This document shows positions 12,469-19,914 of a stretch of DNA of 19,914 bases, in pieces. The DNA comes from an uncultured Clostridia bacterium (GTDB taxonomy: Bacteria; Bacillota; Clostridia; TANB77; CAG-465): contig CAKOYA010000022.1 in assembly GCA_934130325.1 (NCBI GenBank), positions 1 through 19,914 of the forward strand, in the 5' to 3' direction. A program made the position numbers and the translations under genes. The notes beneath the pieces were generated by a model, which was not told where the DNA came from, searched no databases, and worked only from the letters and a program-made list of their open reading frames with translations. Position 1 is the first letter of the stretch, and the number at the start of each line of letters is the position of its first letter.

Positions 12469-13692
12469 TTAATCAGAAAATTTAAAATACTTAATTATAA
12501 ATAAACTTCCATTCCCCACTTGTGACTCAACACTAATATAGCCATTATTACTCTCAATTATAGATTTAGCCAAAGCCAAACCAATACCTACACTCTCACT
12601 AGACGAATTTTTCCCCTTGTAAAATCTTTCAAAAATATGTGGCAAATCCTGTTTATCAATACCAGAACCATAATCTCTTATTTTTATTTCAGAATAAATA
12701 TTATTTTCATCATAAAAAATTTCCAATTTTGAATTAACTTCAGAATGTTCTACACAATTTTTTATAACATTAGTAATAGCCTCTACTTGCCACTTAAAAT
12801 CACAAAATATTTTAACATTAGCATTTCCACTAACTAAAATATTTATATTTTTTAAATCACACAAAACAGACACATTTTTTATTGCCTCATCAATTATTTC
12901 TTTAATGCTTACTTGTTCTCTTATAAAATGCACAGAATCAACATCAAGTTTTGACAATTTTAACAATGAATTAACCAAAAAATTAATATTTATAATTTCT
13001 CTTTTTATATCTTTTATAAAATCAACTCTAGTTTCACTATCCATTTCAGGATTATCCACAATATTATCTATCATAACTGACATAGAAGTTAACGGTGTTT
13101 TTAACTGATGTGATATATCTGAAAGTGAATTTTTTAAACTTTTTTTATCATTCACAGAATTTTCAGCCACTTCATTTAACATTACTGTAGTCTTATATAC
13201 CTCATTTTTCAAAATAGATAACTCATCCTCTGTATTATCTTCAATATCTAATTTATAGTTTTTATTATTTATTTCTTCAATATAATTTGTAATTTCTTTA
13301 AGCTTTTTATCCTTTGAATTATTATATTTCACAAATATCAATAATACAATAATTGCTAAACCAATAGAAAAACATAAATTAATAACAGAAAATTTTATAA
13401 ACATTTTATCATTTTCTAGGACAGCTGAATCAGTTTCCAAATTTATTCCATATTTCTCAAAAAAGCCTGTTTCAACATCTTTTTCATCATTCAAAATTCC
13501 AATCAATTCATTTTTATCAATATCAGGATATTGATTTTGAACATTTGCCACTATCATTTCTATTTTTTTATTAAAATTATTTGTATAAACTTTATATTGA
13601 TAAAATAGGCAACATTCAAACACTATTGAAATAGCGATTATTACAATACAACTTATTATTATTGTTTTCTTAAACTCTACCTTCTTTTTCAT
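12469..13692 (-). CDS. Sensor histidine kinase
   Basis: A 407-aa membrane kinase. Two membrane helices (about 9-31 and 101-121) flank an external domain of about 70 residues with no recognisable ligand fold. A HAMP-like linker (about 122-175) follows. The dimerisation/phosphorylation helix has SDISHQLKTPL with His195. The ATPase domain has an N-box (VIKNCVEHS, N312), G1 (DYGSGID), F-box (HIFERFYKG) and G2 (VGIGLALAK). It should phosphorylate the regulator encoded upstream (D51). The 144-bp gap from that gene holds a 125-bp palindromic element. With the ABC genes it forms a signal-and-transport module of the antimicrobial-peptide type; the signal is inferred only. Confidence 0.93.
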   Translation of the reverse strand: MKKKVEFKKTIIISCIVIIAISIVFECCLFYQYKVYTNNFNKKIEMIVANVQNQYPDIDKNELIGILNDEKDVETGFFEKYGINLETDSAVLENDKMFIKFSVINLCFSIGLAIIVLLIFVKYNNSKDKKLKEITNYIEEINNKNYKLDIEDNTEDELSILKNEVYKTTVMLNEVAENSVNDKKSLKNSLSDISHQLKTPLTSMSVMIDNIVDNPEMDSETRVDFIKDIKREIININFLVNSLLKLSKLDVDSVHFIREQVSIKEIIDEAIKNVSVLCDLKNINILVSGNANVKIFCDFKWQVEAITNVIKNCVEHSEVNSKLEIFYDENNIYSEIKIRDYGSGIDKQDLPHIFERFYKGKNSSSESVGIGLALAKSIIESNNGYISVESQVGNGSLFIIKYFKFSD

Positions 13693-13717
13693 ATCTTTCC
13701 TTTCTTAAACTCATATT

Positions 13718-13842
13718 AATTGGAAAAGAATTAAATTTTGGCAAGGCAACTTTCATTTAAAAGGCAAGGGCGCATACTTTGTGTATGTAACCGCGTTTTA
13801 AATGAAAGTTAACGCAGCAAAAATTATAATTCTTTTTCAATT
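13718..13842. mobile_element. 125-bp palindromic MITE-like element
   Basis: The left arm starts AATTGGAAAAGAATTAAATT and the right arm, read inward, starts AATTGAAAAAGAATTATAAT; they match in about 22 of 25 bases. A second arm pair, AACTTTCATTTAAAA and its complement, follows, and the centre contains CATAC-TTT-GTATG. The whole can fold into one long hairpin. It contains the same block as the repeat at 182-231. Its right end supplies the stop codon of the regulator gene. No target-site duplication is obvious, so mobility is inferred. Confidence 0.62.
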
Positions 13843-14490
13843 CTCATCTATTCTATATCCAATACCCTTAATAGTCTTAATAATATCTGTACCCAATTTT
13901 TTTCTTATCCTTTTCAAATAAACAGTCACAGTATTATCATTAACATCATTACCAGTCCATTCCCATATACGTTCTATAATCTCATCTCTTTTCACAACCT
14001 TATTAAGATTTACAAATAACAAATGCAATATTTTTAACTCCAGACTTGTCAAATTAATCTCCACAGAATTTTTAAGCACAACCATTTTATCTATATCAAA
14101 CTCAATATCTTTAACCTTAATTACTAAATGCTGGTCTCCTTTTAAAACAATTCTATTAATTCTAGCAATTAATTCACGAGTTGAAAATGGTTTAGTTATA
14201 TAATCATCTGCACCAAGCTCTAAACCTTTTACAACATCATCTTCATCATCTTTAGCTGTTAAAAATATCGTAGCAATTTTTTTCTGTTTAATCAGATTAC
14301 TATATAAACTAAAACCATTGCCATCTGGAAGTGAAACATCCAAAATTATTAAATCAGGCTTATTATTTTCCAAATAGTTGCTTGTCTCTTTTACATTCAT
14401 TTTATGAATTACATTATATTTATTTTGTTCTAATGAATATATTAAACCTTTTGCCAAAGTCTCATTATCTTCTACTAATAAAATTTGCAT
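13837..14490 (-). CDS. OmpR/PhoB-family response regulator
   Basis: A 217-aa protein. The receiver domain (1-115) has acidic pocket E7/D8, phospho-acceptor D51 in LIILDVSLPDGNG, T78 and K100 (ITKPF). The winged-helix DNA-binding domain (about 125-217) has SLELKILHLL, VKRDEIIERIWEW and VTVYLKRIRKKLG with the C-terminal IKTIKGIGYRI, as in VanR/BceR-type regulators. It pairs with the kinase downstream. A likely binding site is the tandem TGTCACTT box before the ABC promoter. The stop overlaps the end of a palindromic repeat element; ribosome site AAAAGGAG. Confidence 0.95.
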   Translation of the reverse strand: MQILLVEDNETLAKGLIYSLEQNKYNVIHKMNVKETSNYLENNKPDLIILDVSLPDGNGFSLYSNLIKQKKIATIFLTAKDDEDDVVKGLELGADDYITKPFSTRELIARINRIVLKGDQHLVIKVKDIEFDIDKMVVLKNSVEINLTSLELKILHLLFVNLNKVVKRDEIIERIWEWTGNDVNDNTVTVYLKRIRKKLGTDIIKTIKGIGYRIDEN

Positions 14491-14525
14491 TTACAAAACT
14501 CCTTTTCCTTATTATATAACAAATT

Positions 14526-14547
14526 AAGGGAGATTTCCACCTCCCTT
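14526..14547 (-). terminator. Hairpin between permease and regulator
   Basis: AAGGGAG and CTCCCTT pair around an 8-nt loop four bases after the permease stop. Only a weak U-run follows (UUAAUUUG), so it is likely a partial terminator or mRNA stabiliser setting relative levels of transporter and regulator. Confidence 0.5.
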
Positions 14548-14550
14548 TGT

Positions 14551-17163
14551 CTATATATTTTCATTTCTTATTGTTTCTATTGTATTTTGCTTATTTATTT
14601 TACTCATAGAATATTTCATAATACAAGTTATAAGTAAGAAAACAACAACAATTGATATTATAATTGCATTTAATGGCAACTCAAATTTCACATTTGCTTC
14701 TAAGGAATTATATATTAAATATGAAAGTCCTATTCCTATTGGAATACTAAACAATAATGATTTTACTCCCATAAACACAGTTTCAAGTCTTATCATCCTA
14801 TTAAATTCTTTTGATGTCATACCTATTGATTTTAACATTGCAAATTCAGGTTTTCTAAGTTCCATATTTGTAGTAATTGTATTAAATATATTTGTTACAC
14901 CTATTAATGTAATTACAATTATAAATCCATATAAGAATATTCCAATTAAAGTATATATGTTTTCCATAATACGAACATTTTCTGCAATATTATATACATC
15001 ATAAGTATAACCTTTTAATAATGTATCTATATTATCTTGCAATTTATCTGGATTACTTGAATCATAATATATATTTATATTATGATCTGAAAAATGTTTT
15101 TCATATATTTCATCAGAAACAAGTATAAACTGTCCTGACAAAACATCTAATCCAAAAGGCAACTCATCTGTTGCTATTCCAACTTTTATTTCAAATTTTT
15201 TATTATCACTTGTTTTGCATTTTATAATATCATTTTTACCATATTCAAAAACTTTTACTGTTTTTTCTACATATTTATTTTTTTCTTTATTATATTGACT
15301 AGTTTTTATATTATCAATTAATATAGCTTTATCTTTAATATCTTCATAATTCAAACCTAATTTTTTAACATATTCCTTATATTGTTCATTATTTATTGAT
15401 TCAACATTAATATAACCATCCAAAATTGTATTTTCCTTATCAGATGTTATATTCATATAATCTTTAAATTCATTACTATATTTAGGATTTTCAATATTAC
15501 AACTATCATATTTCAAAATTGTATAATTTTTAATATTATCCAATTTAGTTGCTTCTTCTATTTTATCTTTTAATTGCTCATCCATTTTAGTTGCCATTGA
15601 TACAGATAAATTATAATCTCGTAAATTTAATTCATTTTTTATTTCAGAAAAAGCCAAATTCATAAAATACGATAAAGCTATAAAAACAAATACTGAAACA
15701 GTTATTGAAATTACAGTAGTTCTATATTTTTTCTTATTTCTTTTTAAATTTTTATACGAAATTTCTCCTCCAATTCCGAAAATTTTTCTTATAATTTTTG
15801 GAGTTTTTAGTTTTTTAGCTTTAATTTTTATTTCATTACTATTTCTAATTGACTCTATAGGTGAGATTTTTGATGCCTTTCTTGCACTTCTTAATGCAGA
15901 TAAATATATTGTTACAATACCTAATATTATTGAAACTGCAAAAGCTACCCAAGAAAAATTCAATACAAGTTTTAAGTTTCTTGTAAGCATATCTCCAATA
16001 AATAAATTACTAATTACTATTAATATACTTGATGCAATCATACCTAATATTAAGCCTAATGGTATTCCTATTAATCCTAATATTGTTGCTTCAAAAAGCA
16101 CATTTTTTCTTATTTGTTTTTTTGTAGCTCCTACACTTTTTAACATACCATACTGTTTTGTTTTTTCTGCAATAGATATATCAAAACTATTTTTAATGCA
16201 AAATATTGATGTAAATACAATAATCCCACATACAATTGCTACAACAACACCTAGTCCCCCAACATCACTTGAGCTTAATGGATTTGTTTCTAAATGAATT
16301 AAATATGAATTTATATTATACTCATATTTTGCCTTTGAGACATCATCTGTAACCTTATTAAAATCTTCTTCAGAATCAAAATCTGACTTTTCCAATTTTC
16401 TAAAACTCTCTTTATTAACTTCTAATATACTAGCTGTCACATCTATATTATCTTTTAAACCTTCTTTTGTATATTTACAATACACATCAGATTTTCCTAC
16501 ATTATTTTCACTATTTAAAAATGTTATAAAAGTATAACCTGGGGCTGAATAGCCTTCTATATTACTTGCAGGTCTTTCAATAATTCCAACTATTTTATAT
16601 GTTTTTGCTTTTGCATTTATTATTTCTTCAAAATTTTCCTTGTTAAATTCATTTTTTTGATTTAACTCTTGCCCTTCACTTACTCTAGTTCCTACATTAA
16701 GTGTAATATCATCACCAACATTTAAAATAATTCTACCATTTGTTTTTAAATGTGTTGGTATAACAATCTCATTTTCATTTTCTGGTAATCTACCTTCAAC
16801 TAATTTTACAGAAAGATTATCTAATGATTTTTTAGTAAATGCTTTTACAAAAGCATATGGTTTATACTCATTTTTGCAATTCTCTAATTTTGCATAACCT
16901 ATATTTTGCGTCAAAAACACTTCTTGTATTTTTCTATTATTTTGTAATTCCTTTACTTTATCCATTGGTACATTATAAAATGCAGCGTGAAAATCTCCTT
17001 TTTCATGTGTTTCAAATTTTATCAAAGAAGATATCATACTACTATACATAGTTACAACCGCTGTTATTAATGCTACTGATAACATTATTCCTATTATTGT
17101 TACAATAGTCCTCTTTTTATTTAATTTTAGGTTTTTTATTGTAAGTTTTTTTAACAAATCCAT
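14551..17163 (-). CDS. FtsX-type ABC transporter permease
   Basis: An 870-aa membrane protein. An N-terminal helix (about 19-42, TIVTIIGIMLSVALITAVVTM) is followed by a ~260-residue outer domain. Three helices come next (about 303-325, 355-382, 403-426) with the FtsX signature KQYGMLKSVGATKKQIRKNVL. A duplicated half has one helix (about 487-510), a second outer domain and three C-terminal helices (about 755-780, 800-825, 838-858), with LRKPEFAMLKSIGMTSKEFNRM. This double-FtsX plan is that of MacB-like or Vex/Ytr-type exporters for peptides or lipoproteins. The start ATG shares one base with the ATPase stop, so the two are translationally coupled. The partner ATPase carries a frameshift in this assembly. 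Confidence 0.93.
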   Translation of the reverse strand: MDLLKKLTIKNLKLNKKRTIVTIIGIMLSVALITAVVTMYSSMISSLIKFETHEKGDFHAAFYNVPMDKVKELQNNRKIQEVFLTQNIGYAKLENCKNEYKPYAFVKAFTKKSLDNLSVKLVEGRLPENENEIVIPTHLKTNGRIILNVGDDITLNVGTRVSEGQELNQKNEFNKENFEEIINAKAKTYKIVGIIERPASNIEGYSAPGYTFITFLNSENNVGKSDVYCKYTKEGLKDNIDVTASILEVNKESFRKLEKSDFDSEEDFNKVTDDVSKAKYEYNINSYLIHLETNPLSSSDVGGLGVVVAIVCGIIVFTSIFCIKNSFDISIAEKTKQYGMLKSVGATKKQIRKNVLFEATILGLIGIPLGLILGMIASSILIVISNLFIGDMLTRNLKLVLNFSWVAFAVSIILGIVTIYLSALRSARKASKISPIESIRNSNEIKIKAKKLKTPKIIRKIFGIGGEISYKNLKRNKKKYRTTVISITVSVFVFIALSYFMNLAFSEIKNELNLRDYNLSVSMATKMDEQLKDKIEEATKLDNIKNYTILKYDSCNIENPKYSNEFKDYMNITSDKENTILDGYINVESINNEQYKEYVKKLGLNYEDIKDKAILIDNIKTSQYNKEKNKYVEKTVKVFEYGKNDIIKCKTSDNKKFEIKVGIATDELPFGLDVLSGQFILVSDEIYEKHFSDHNINIYYDSSNPDKLQDNIDTLLKGYTYDVYNIAENVRIMENIYTLIGIFLYGFIIVITLIGVTNIFNTITTNMELRKPEFAMLKSIGMTSKEFNRMIRLETVFMGVKSLLFSIPIGIGLSYLIYNSLEANVKFELPLNAIIISIVVVFLLITCIMKYSMSKINKQNTIETIRNENI

Positions 17164-17835
17164 TATGCTTCACCTACAATCTTGCCATCTTCAATTTTTA
17201 TTATTCTATCAGCTATTTTTGCAATTTCCATATTATGTGTAATCATAATAATTGTTTGTTTATATTCTTTATTTGATTTTTTTAATAATGCAATAATTTC
17301 ATCACTAGATTTTGAATCTAAGTTTCCTGTTGGCTCATCTGCTAATATTATTGCTGGATTAGTTATCATAGCTCTTCCTATTGATGTTCTTTGCTGTTGC
17401 CCTCCTGACAATTCATTAGGAAGATGTGTCCTTCTTTTTTCTAATCCTAAAACTGTAATCAATTCATCTAATTTTTTCTGATTTACTTCCCTACCATCTA
17501 GACTTAATGGTAATGTTATATTTTCCTCCACATTTAATATTGGTATTAAATTATAAAATTGATAAATCAATCCTATTTGCCTTCTTCTAAATATTGCTAA
17601 ACCATCATCATTAAATTTATATATATCTTTTCCTTCTATAAATACTTTTCCAGATGTTGGTCTATCAACTCCACCAATTAAATGCAATAAAGTAGATTTT
17701 CCACTTCCGTGATGCTCCCACTATTGCTACAAATTCTCCTTTTTCAACTTTAAATGATACATTGTCAATAGCCTTTACTTGTGTTTGACCTTTGCCATAA
17801 ACTTTGCTTAAATTTTCTACTCTTAATATTTCCAT
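17163..17835 (-). pseudogene. ABC transporter ATPase, one-base frameshift in Walker A
   Basis: From the start MEILRVENLSKVYGKG (ribosome site GGGAG) the frame is good to VGASR, then shifts. Removing one G at about 17709 gives VGASGSGKSTLLHLIGGVDRP, a normal P-loop, and a 223-aa MacB/LolD-type ATPase. The rest is intact: Q-loop (GLIYQFYNL), signature LSGGQQQR, Walker B IILADEPTGNLDS and H-loop ITHNM. The two halves read separately would be inactive. With the permease and regulatory genes intact, the shift is either very recent or a sequencing/assembly error. Confidence 0.88.
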
Positions 17836-17859
17836 ACAACATTCTCCCTTCCTTTTACT

Positions 17860-17898
17860 TTTATAGCATAACACATATAAAGTGACAAGTAAGTGACA
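17860..17898 (-). promoter_or_regulatory. ABC operon promoter with tandem regulator box
   Basis: TTGTCA (17888-17883), 17-bp spacer, TATAAA (17865-17860). Two direct copies of TGTCACTT (17898-17891 and 17887-17880) are 11 bp apart, one helical turn, and overlap the -35 box. Such direct repeats are how OmpR/PhoB-family regulators bind, so self-control by the adjacent regulator is likely. Confidence 0.68.
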
Positions 17899-17901
17899 TT
17901 A

Positions 17902-17951
17902 AAAAAATAATTTTACATTTTTTTAATTAATAAAATGTAAAATTATTTTTT
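17902..17951. terminator. 20-bp perfect palindrome, bidirectional terminator-like
   Basis: AAAAAATAATTTTACATTTT and its exact complement are separated by a 10-nt loop. In minus-strand RNA it ends in U7, so it would end transcription arriving from the FtsX remnant or pilin-like gene just before the ABC promoter. The remnant's stop codon lies inside it. Confidence 0.7.
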
Positions 17952-18264
17952 GAATTTTTTTATCTTTAAATCCTAAAACTTTTAATGTAGCAAATTGATA
18001 TTGCTTTTCTGTATAAGACAATATTCCTAAATTATAAATAATTACAGTTCCTAAAATAACAGCTATAACTATAATAAGAACAATCATAGTTTTCATGGTT
18101 TGAAGCATACCATTCATTCCCTCTTTTAATTTATCAATATTTGATATTACAGATACTCCATCAATATTATACCCATTTGTATCAGCAAGTTTGTATGTAA
18201 CATATACTCCATCATCTTCATTTAATTCTATAAAATTATCTTTATCATCAACAATTGTAGACAT
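17923..18264 (-). pseudogene. FtsX permease C-terminal remnant
   Basis: 113 codons with one or two helices (MIVLIIVIAVILGTVIIYNL) followed by YTEKQYQFATLKVLGFKDKKIQKI, the conserved cytoplasmic turn of FtsX permeases. In full proteins of this type (about 1,000 aa or more) this lies some 100 residues from the C-terminus and is followed by two more helices, which are missing; the frame instead runs into a palindrome. No ribosome site precedes the first ATG. It resembles but is not a duplicate of the 870-aa permease. Confidence 0.65.
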
Positions 18265-18516
18265 ATTTGAAAATTAATAATTAATATTTATATGTTTCAG
18301 TTCAGATGCACAAATTCAAAATAGGAGATAAGTCTTAAAATCTTATCTCCTATTTTGAGTTTGTAAGTTACTATAATTTTTTCAAAATCATGTTTTGTTT
18401 TTATTTTTTACTAATTCCTTTATTACTATTTGTTTTTCTTCTAGCCATGCTAAAAAGCACTTGTATTCAATTTACCGGTTATAAAATGACTCTCTCACCT
18501 ATTTATAATCACGGTT
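18265..18516. other. Intergenic stretch with a 55-bp palindrome
   Basis: Non-coding. Its main feature is the inverted repeat 18310-18364 (CAAAATAGGAGATAAG / CTTATCTCCTATTTTG, a 16-bp perfect core extended to about 22 bp). No T-run follows on either side. A short minus-strand peptide frame (MARRKTNSNKG...) lacks a ribosome site and is not called. No reverse transcriptase or template repeat for the nearby variable region is found here. Confidence 0.6.
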
Positions 18517-19842
18517 TCAGTTTACATAAAGTGCGGGACGAAAGCCAACAGTGTTGTCGCTGCTGGTCGTGATGCCGTCATCGCGGCTAGAAGCTGGATA
18601 GTTAGAGCCTGTAGTGCGGTAACTGCCTCCCCTGCGGGCACAAGGATAGTTGCTGTTGGAACCCTTTTCTAGTGTCCATTCCCATTCATTTCCTGCAAAA
18701 TCATATATGTTCATTTTTTTTGTATAATCTGATATTCCTGTGCTTAATAGTGTGTCATAATCTGGACTTGTATTTGGTTTTTCATATGTTTCTGATATTT
18801 TTATCCATGTTCCTAATGAGCCATTTTTATACACAGCATATTTTCCTGATATTATATTTTCTATTTTTGCATTTTCATAGTTTCCCCAACTTGTACTATT
18901 TGAATTTATATCTGCTATTGCTAATTTTCCTTTTACTTCTAAATATTTACAAACTAAATCCCATTGGATTCCAAACATTAAACTACTTGTATAATTACTA
19001 TTTGGGGTCATTTCTTTAGCTAAAGCTTGTGCTTCACTACAATATACGTAATTATATGGTATTGCATCTTTTTGAATTATTGCTTTTGGTGATGAACCTA
19101 TTGCTACTGTTGTATGTGATGTTCTTGCGTTTGTCGTTTCTGTTGTTGTTCCTTCTATTCCTGCTTCATATCTTCCTATCCAAAATCCACCATAAGTATA
19201 TACACTTTTTAACATTTTTTGATATGTTCCTGTATATTCATCTGAAATCATTCCACAACCATCGTACCATTCATCTGTCCAGCTATAACTTTGTGTTGCA
19301 CTTCCTTTTCTATATGTTGTTGCATATGTTATTAATTTATTTTTTATATCTGTATAATTTTGGTCTGTTAATGTGTTTGTTGTATCTATTGTTAAACCTG
19401 AAAATACAGTTGTTTTTGGTACTTCTATCCATACCCATTCATTATTATTTTTATCTTTTATTACTATTCCTTTACTTGCATCTGCTTCTACTACTGTTGA
19501 ATTTGCAGGTACAGCTCCTGCTGGATTTGAATCTGATGTATTTACATTTGTAAAATTTGTTCCTGTTCCTCCACCAGAGCCTCCACTTCCAGAGCCTCCG
19601 CCATTTCCGTCTACATATTGGTCTATTGTACTTTCATATCCTCCAATTTTTTCTGTTTCTTCATCATTTTTTTGGTTTGTTTGTTCTTTTGCTTCTGTTG
19701 CTCTTTTTAATATTCCGTTATCTCCACTTAATGCTGCTATTGTTACTCCTGCTAATATTAGTAACACTATGATTGTTATTACTAATGCTATTAGAGTTAT
19801 ACCTTTATTGCCTTTTGTTTTTATTCTGTCTTGTATCTTCAT
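18517..19842 (-). CDS. Pilin-leader protein with FGE/C-type-lectin-like domain
   Basis: A 441-aa protein with three parts. The N-terminus KTKGNKGITLIALVITIIVLLILAGVTIAAL is a type IV prepilin-like signal: basic segment, Gly before the hydrophobic stretch, Glu5 replaced by Ala. A Gly/Ser linker (about 80-93) follows. Residues ~110-441 have WVWIEVP, GGFWIGRYEAG, NIYDFAGNEWEWTLE, RRGGSY and GFRPAL, the order seen in formylglycine-generating-enzyme/C-type-lectin folds, which diversity-generating retroelements often use as variable targets. It is probably displayed on a pilus or the cell surface and binds a ligand. The start at 19842 has GGGAGG. The final 46 codons have markedly different base composition from the rest (see the variable-region entry). 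Confidence 0.87.
   Translation of the reverse strand: MKIQDRIKTKGNKGITLIALVITIIVLLILAGVTIAALSGDNGILKRATEAKEQTNQKNDEETEKIGGYESTIDQYVDGNGGGSGSGGSGGGTGTNFTNVNTSDSNPAGAVPANSTVVEADASKGIVIKDKNNNEWVWIEVPKTTVFSGLTIDTTNTLTDQNYTDIKNKLITYATTYRKGSATQSYSWTDEWYDGCGMISDEYTGTYQKMLKSVYTYGGFWIGRYEAGIEGTTTETTNARTSHTTVAIGSSPKAIIQKDAIPYNYVYCSEAQALAKEMTPNSNYTSSLMFGIQWDLVCKYLEVKGKLAIADINSNSTSWGNYENAKIENIISGKYAVYKNGSLGTWIKISETYEKPNTSPDYDTLLSTGISDYTKKMNIYDFAGNEWEWTLEKGSNSNYPCARRGGSYRTTGSNYPASSRDDGITTSSDNTVGFRPALYVN
18526..18663 (-). repeat. Putative DGR variable region (VR)
   Basis: These 46 codons (GSNSNYPCARRGG ... TVGFRPALY) have about 56% GC by hand count, while the rest of the gene is strongly AT-rich. The stretch lies at the 3' end of a lectin-fold gene, is rich in AAC, AGC, GAC and TAT/TAC codons, and ends in the conserved GFRPAL. 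This matches how a template repeat from a diversity-generating retroelement overwrites a target. No template or reverse transcriptase is in the window. Confidence 0.5.
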
Positions 19843-19914
19843 CTGTTATCCTCCCTTTCTTTTTTAGATAAAGTTTTGTATTTTTATTTTCTTCCTTTAT
19901 CTTTTATTTCTTTG

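Noticed and set aside
18265..18516. A DGR template repeat or reverse transcriptase near the variable region
   Set aside because: No GC-rich copy of the variable region and no reverse transcriptase motif are present in this gap; the partner genes must be outside the window if they exist.
18672..19553. Long Leu/Phe-rich plus-strand frames opposite the pilin-like gene
   Set aside because: These are mirror frames caused by the AT-rich codon use of the real minus-strand gene; low complexity, no ribosome sites, no family motifs.
1..19914. CRISPR arrays or rRNA genes
   Set aside because: No regularly spaced repeats and no rRNA sequence were seen on either strand.

Overview
The window is low-GC DNA whose gene content points to a spore-forming member of the Firmicutes, probably a gut Clostridia lineage. 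The evidence is sigH, a cotJABC spore-coat operon, a T-box-controlled thrS, clostridial-style ribosome sites (GGAGG) and short AT-rich intergenic gaps. The exact genus cannot be read from the sequence.

Layout. Positions 1-2510 (minus strand) hold the start of ychF and threonyl-tRNA synthetase with a complete T-box leader and promoter. A tRNA-Thr(GGU) gene diverges from it at 2629-2704. Positions 2753-5121 (minus) hold sigH behind a membrane-anchored GH18 glycosidase. Positions 5346-6303 (plus) hold cotJA, cotJB and the first third of cotJC. The rest of cotJC lies 4.1 kb away at 10407-10801. Positions 11333-11515 hold a probable small RNA and a hairpin, and an older decayed gene lies before them. 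Positions 11533-17888 (minus) hold an ABC transporter (ATPase with a one-base frameshift, 870-aa FtsX-type permease), a response regulator, a histidine kinase and a Fic protein. Positions 17902-18364 are the remains of another FtsX permease between two palindromes. Positions 18517-19842 (minus) encode a pilin-like leader fused to an FGE/C-type-lectin-like domain, whose last 138 coding bases are GC-rich and look like the variable region of a diversity-generating retroelement.

Main discovery. cotJC (spore-coat manganese catalase) is interrupted by a 4,105-bp element bounded by a 13-bp direct repeat, GGTACAGAAGAAT. Removing one repeat plus the element restores an uninterrupted 196-codon cotJC reading ...DIGTEE-LAHLEM.... 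The element carries a large serine recombinase, a 45-aa protein just upstream of it that is a candidate directionality factor, a 573-aa protein with five ~79-aa repeats and a sigma-factor-like C-terminus, and a structured non-coding stretch. Its two ends are 19-bp inverted arms that would form a near-perfect palindromic attP in the excised circle. This is the architecture of the B. subtilis skin element in sigK and of SPbeta in spsM. It predicts developmentally programmed excision in the mother cell during sporulation.

How the genes may work together. SigH starts sporulation. Late mother-cell transcription would make CotJA and CotJB, and CotJC only after recombination. The ABC genes, regulator and kinase look like a self-regulated envelope-stress or peptide-resistance module, with a tandem regulator-type box directly upstream of its promoter.
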